Positions 61,406 through 64,000 of a stretch of DNA of 64,000 bases are shown piece after piece. The stretch covers positions 1 to 64,000 of the forward strand of contig MNCI01023453.1 in the NCBI GenBank assembly GCA_015680685.1, read 5' to 3'. Made by a program: the position numbers and the translations under genes. The notes under the pieces were generated by a model that was not told the origin of the DNA, did not search any database, and saw only the letters and a list, made by a program, of their open reading frames with translations. Positions within the stretch are counted from its first letter, which is position 1. The number at the start of each line of letters is the position of its first letter. Source of the stretch: Gnetum montanum. Taxonomy: Eukaryota; Streptophyta; Gnetopsida; Gnetales; Gnetaceae.

Positions 61406-61782
61406 AAAGTGAAAGGGGATGTAACATTTGATAAAATTACAATTAACCATTTAACTCTCAAGATGTAATATTATGAAATTTTAAAGTTTAAGTTAACCGA
61501 AAACACATAGTTTCTATATACCCACTAGGTTTCTTTGAAGGTATCTCAGCCTTGGTATTTTCCAGAGACTAGCAAACACTTAAAATCAAGTTTGAAAGAA
61601 CCCTCATTCTTTTGATTTTCATCACAAGAAGGAGATCAATGTTGCTGATAAATAGAGATTTTACCCACTATGTATTTCTTGTTGATAGAAAAATCATAGG
61701 GAAACACTAGTAGTCCAAAGTAGTCACCAATAGTTCTTTTTGGCACTAGAGGGAAGATAACTATTTAGCTACTATTTTTTCC
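61406..61782 (+). other. Putative right part of E5 5' LTR and PBS candidate
   Basis: Sequence between the E3 edge and the E5 gag start. TTTTTGGCACTAGAGGGAAG at about 61737-61756 has the position and TGG start expected of a PBS. I cannot match it to a tRNA with confidence. Confidence 0.3.
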
Positions 61783-62970
61783 ATGACTCAAGAATCTGGT
61801 AAATTTGAAGAATTTAGAAGCACTAAGAAATTCTCTAAGCATAAGATTGTTTATTAATTATAAAAAGAGAAAGAAAAGCTTTTAGAATCGCAAACATGTA
61901 GTCGGATAAAAATAAAATATCTAGTAGATCACATCTGCTATTTGTCTTACCAGTCTTTAAGGTAAGGCAAGGGAATTTCAAGAGTTCTACAACTAGAAGA
62001 AGTTTCAATAGAATCAGAAATCCACCACCAACAAATCCTTGGCAAGAAGCCACATCACTAAGATTCCCAAATTATAATGGTATCACTAAGGCAAAGTCTT
62101 ATATCCCTGGCAAAGCTTACTTAGCTAAAAAATATGTTCATTTGTTTAAGTTAGCATTAGTACATGTAAATGTCCAACATCATGACCAATATTTTAGACT
62201 ATTTGTAGCAAACATAAGAGACATGACTAAAATTTGGTAATCTAACTTTCCAAACAATATCATGACAAGCTAGGATGACATGAAAAATTTACTCTTAGCT
62301 TAGTTTGACAATCAAATTAACCAACAAGAATTATACTATGAGTTAGTTGAAGCTAAACAAGGATCTAAAGAATTAGTTAGGAAATTTAATATTAAATTCT
62401 AGAAAATTTTTGATTTTTCCAAAATCAATCTAAACCCTCAAATGAAATGCTTAGTGATACATATTAAAATGCTATTAATGCAAACATTTCAATTTTGTTA
62501 AGAAGGATCCCAAATCTTTTTACTTTGAATGATTTCTTTAGCAAAGTGGTTTAGTTACAAAACCCATTAAACTTGGCTAATGAAGACATTATTCAAATGC
62601 CAAAGAGTGAGCAAAAAGCATTAGTTACTATACAAAATATAGCTCAGCTTAAAGCATTGCCTCCTACTACTAGCAAATATTGAGACCAAGAAAATGAAGA
62701 GTCTAGAAAAGGTAAGCTAATAAAGGAATTATCCAACAAAATAGTCATGCTAGTAAAAGCACTAGCTAAAGTTAAGATTAGAGAGGAAAGAAAGAATAGA
62801 AAATATAGACATCATGATACTAAATTAATTGATTCTAAGGACGATAATAACATAGCTATGTGAAATTCTCCAAATATTGAGTCTAACAATCAATCTTCTG
62901 ATACTCATTATGTCAACAAATCTTCTAAAAGTGAATCAAGTAAAAAAAACTTGAATCATCAGTAGCAATG
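61783..62970 (+). pseudogene. E5 gypsy gag fossil
   Basis: ATG 61783 begins MTQESGKFEEFRSTKKFS. After a frameshift the capsid region is clear: DDMKNLLLA-FDNQINQQEL, then YYELVEAKQGSKELVRKFN (62276-62395), the typical gypsy gag core in which W-x-x-F-F and SV-x-EF boxes are expected. A lysine/glutamate-rich tail follows (about 62600-62950) with stops. No CCHC knuckle is visible before 63000. It is plus-strand, opposite to E3. Its pol is not recognisable in the remaining 1 kb. Confidence 0.7.
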
Positions 62971-64000
62971 ACTAATTGTAAATGAGAACGATGTAGCTTG
63001 TGCTAAAAAATGTAAATAAAATTTCAATTATTTGGTTTACTATATTTGAAGTAAAAACAACATAAATTTATTAATACTTGTTTATTTTCTTCCATAGCAT
63101 AAAAAAGCAATGGTAAAATATAGATAAAGAAAGTGCATAATGAGAAAATTTATAGAAAGTACCACTTAATATTAAGATAACACTTTACCTTAGAGTGAAT
63201 TAACTCATAATAAAAATAAAAGGTAATTTCAAGAAATTTAATAAATTAATTCTAAAATTAATCATGATAAGGTTAATAAGCAAATCCTTACATTAACATT
63301 ATTAGCATCATACCAATACTAGGTGTAATGTTTCTTAGTCATTGCAACTATAGTACTTTGTTCTCTATAAATATTAAGATGGAAAAACAAAATATAAATG
63401 AAGAGGGAACTCATAAAAGATATGAAAAATGTTTCTTTCTATTTACAAGCCTTTTTTATATAATAATACTTATAACTATAGTATTATTCTCATTCCAATA
63501 CTTAAAAATATCTTATCTAATTCTATAGGAACCTTTTTGAGGAAAACTATCATCTTAATAGGAGATCTTGCATAATTACCTCCTATGAAAAATAAATCAT
63601 CATATATTATAAATGCAAGAGGAATGGAGTTAAGGAACATGTTGAACATAGTTATCACTTTTCAAGCTATCTATAAGAATAAATAGAATGTATAATTCCA
63701 AAAAATTCTATAAAACATCAAAAATAGAATTTTTGAAAAAGATGATTAGGAAACCTTAATGAATAGATCTTAAATATTACTAGAAGATGACAAATTAAAA
63801 GAGTTCCAAAACTCAATTAATCTATTTTCAGTAAATGAAAAAGTTAACTTGTATAATCGAAAAATACTTTACTTTTTGTAAAAGCTAGCTGGAAGAATTT
63901 AAAAAACATTCAATTGCAAATTTATATACACCTACAATATTAGTCAATGGAACAACTAGGACAATTATTAATATCATGTACAATGAGGAAAAAAAACCAT
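62971..64000. other. AT-rich DNA to window end, no gene seen
   Basis: Stops in all frames. Short open frames at 63328-63528 (+) and 63476-63658 (-) have low-complexity content. It may be the degraded continuation of E5. Confidence 0.5.

Overview
The window looks like gene-poor intergenic DNA from a land plant with a very large, repeat-filled genome. A gymnosperm (conifer, ginkgo or cycad type) fits best; this is inferred, not proven. The reasons are strong AT bias, layered and heavily decayed Ty3/gypsy LTR retrotransposons of the Tat/Athila type with tRNA-Asp-like primer binding sites, RTE and L1 LINE fragments, tRNA-derived SINE heads, a TTTAGGG-type telomeric fragment, and only one recognisable host gene, which is itself a pseudogene. 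I see no intact protein-coding gene, no functional tRNA or rRNA, and no prokaryotic feature.

Layout. 1-4.8 kb: foldback element, LINE scraps, a SINE head, a short perfect-looking hairpin. 4.8-6.84 kb: 5' LTR, PBS and gag of a minus-strand gypsy element (E1) inserted into the integrase of an older minus-strand element (E0; RT-RNase H-integrase at 6.84-9.65 kb). 9.65-18.65 kb: a block holding short degenerate repeats, a 0.57-kb tandem duplication, a plus-strand multi-exon gene-like fossil (12.0-17.46 kb) and a 34-bp tandem array (17.8-18.39 kb). 18.65-19.76 kb: a minus-strand retroviral-type protease region, possibly the missing half of E0. 20.77-24.65 kb: plus-strand Athila-like gag-pol (E4) with an internal deletion at a single N. 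27.2-28.3 kb: an unidentified plus-strand ORF fossil. 30,976-38,007: a complete but gag-only element (E2) with two LTRs, PBS, PPT and a perfect CTAGT target duplication. 38.17-39.06 kb: a solo LTR. 39.7-40.03 kb: an RTE LINE 3' end. 40.46-42.55 kb: an alliinase/tryptophan aminotransferase-related (TAR) pseudogene with its promoter. 43.6-47.2 kb: SINE heads and a 2.2-kb degenerate tandem array. 48,286-61,405: a 13.1-kb minus-strand element (E3) with two LTRs, gag, protease, RT, RNase H, integrase and an extra sense ORF before the 3' LTR. 61.4-63 kb: a plus-strand gag (E5), whose 5' LTR appears to have been split by E3.

The most consistent signal across the window is the mode of decay. Long reading frames survive for 0.9-1.5 kb with almost no frameshifts. 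Their stops sit where CAG, CAA, CGA or TGG would be expected. That is the footprint of C-to-T change on either strand, as expected for DNA kept heavily methylated. The TAR pseudogene differs: it is GC-richer and was broken mainly by indels and splice-site loss.

The items most worth follow-up are the intron-bearing fossil gene at 12.0-17.46 kb, which I cannot assign to a family, the extra sense ORF of E3, and the TAR/alliinase pseudogene. I found no evidence for a working, previously undescribed system.
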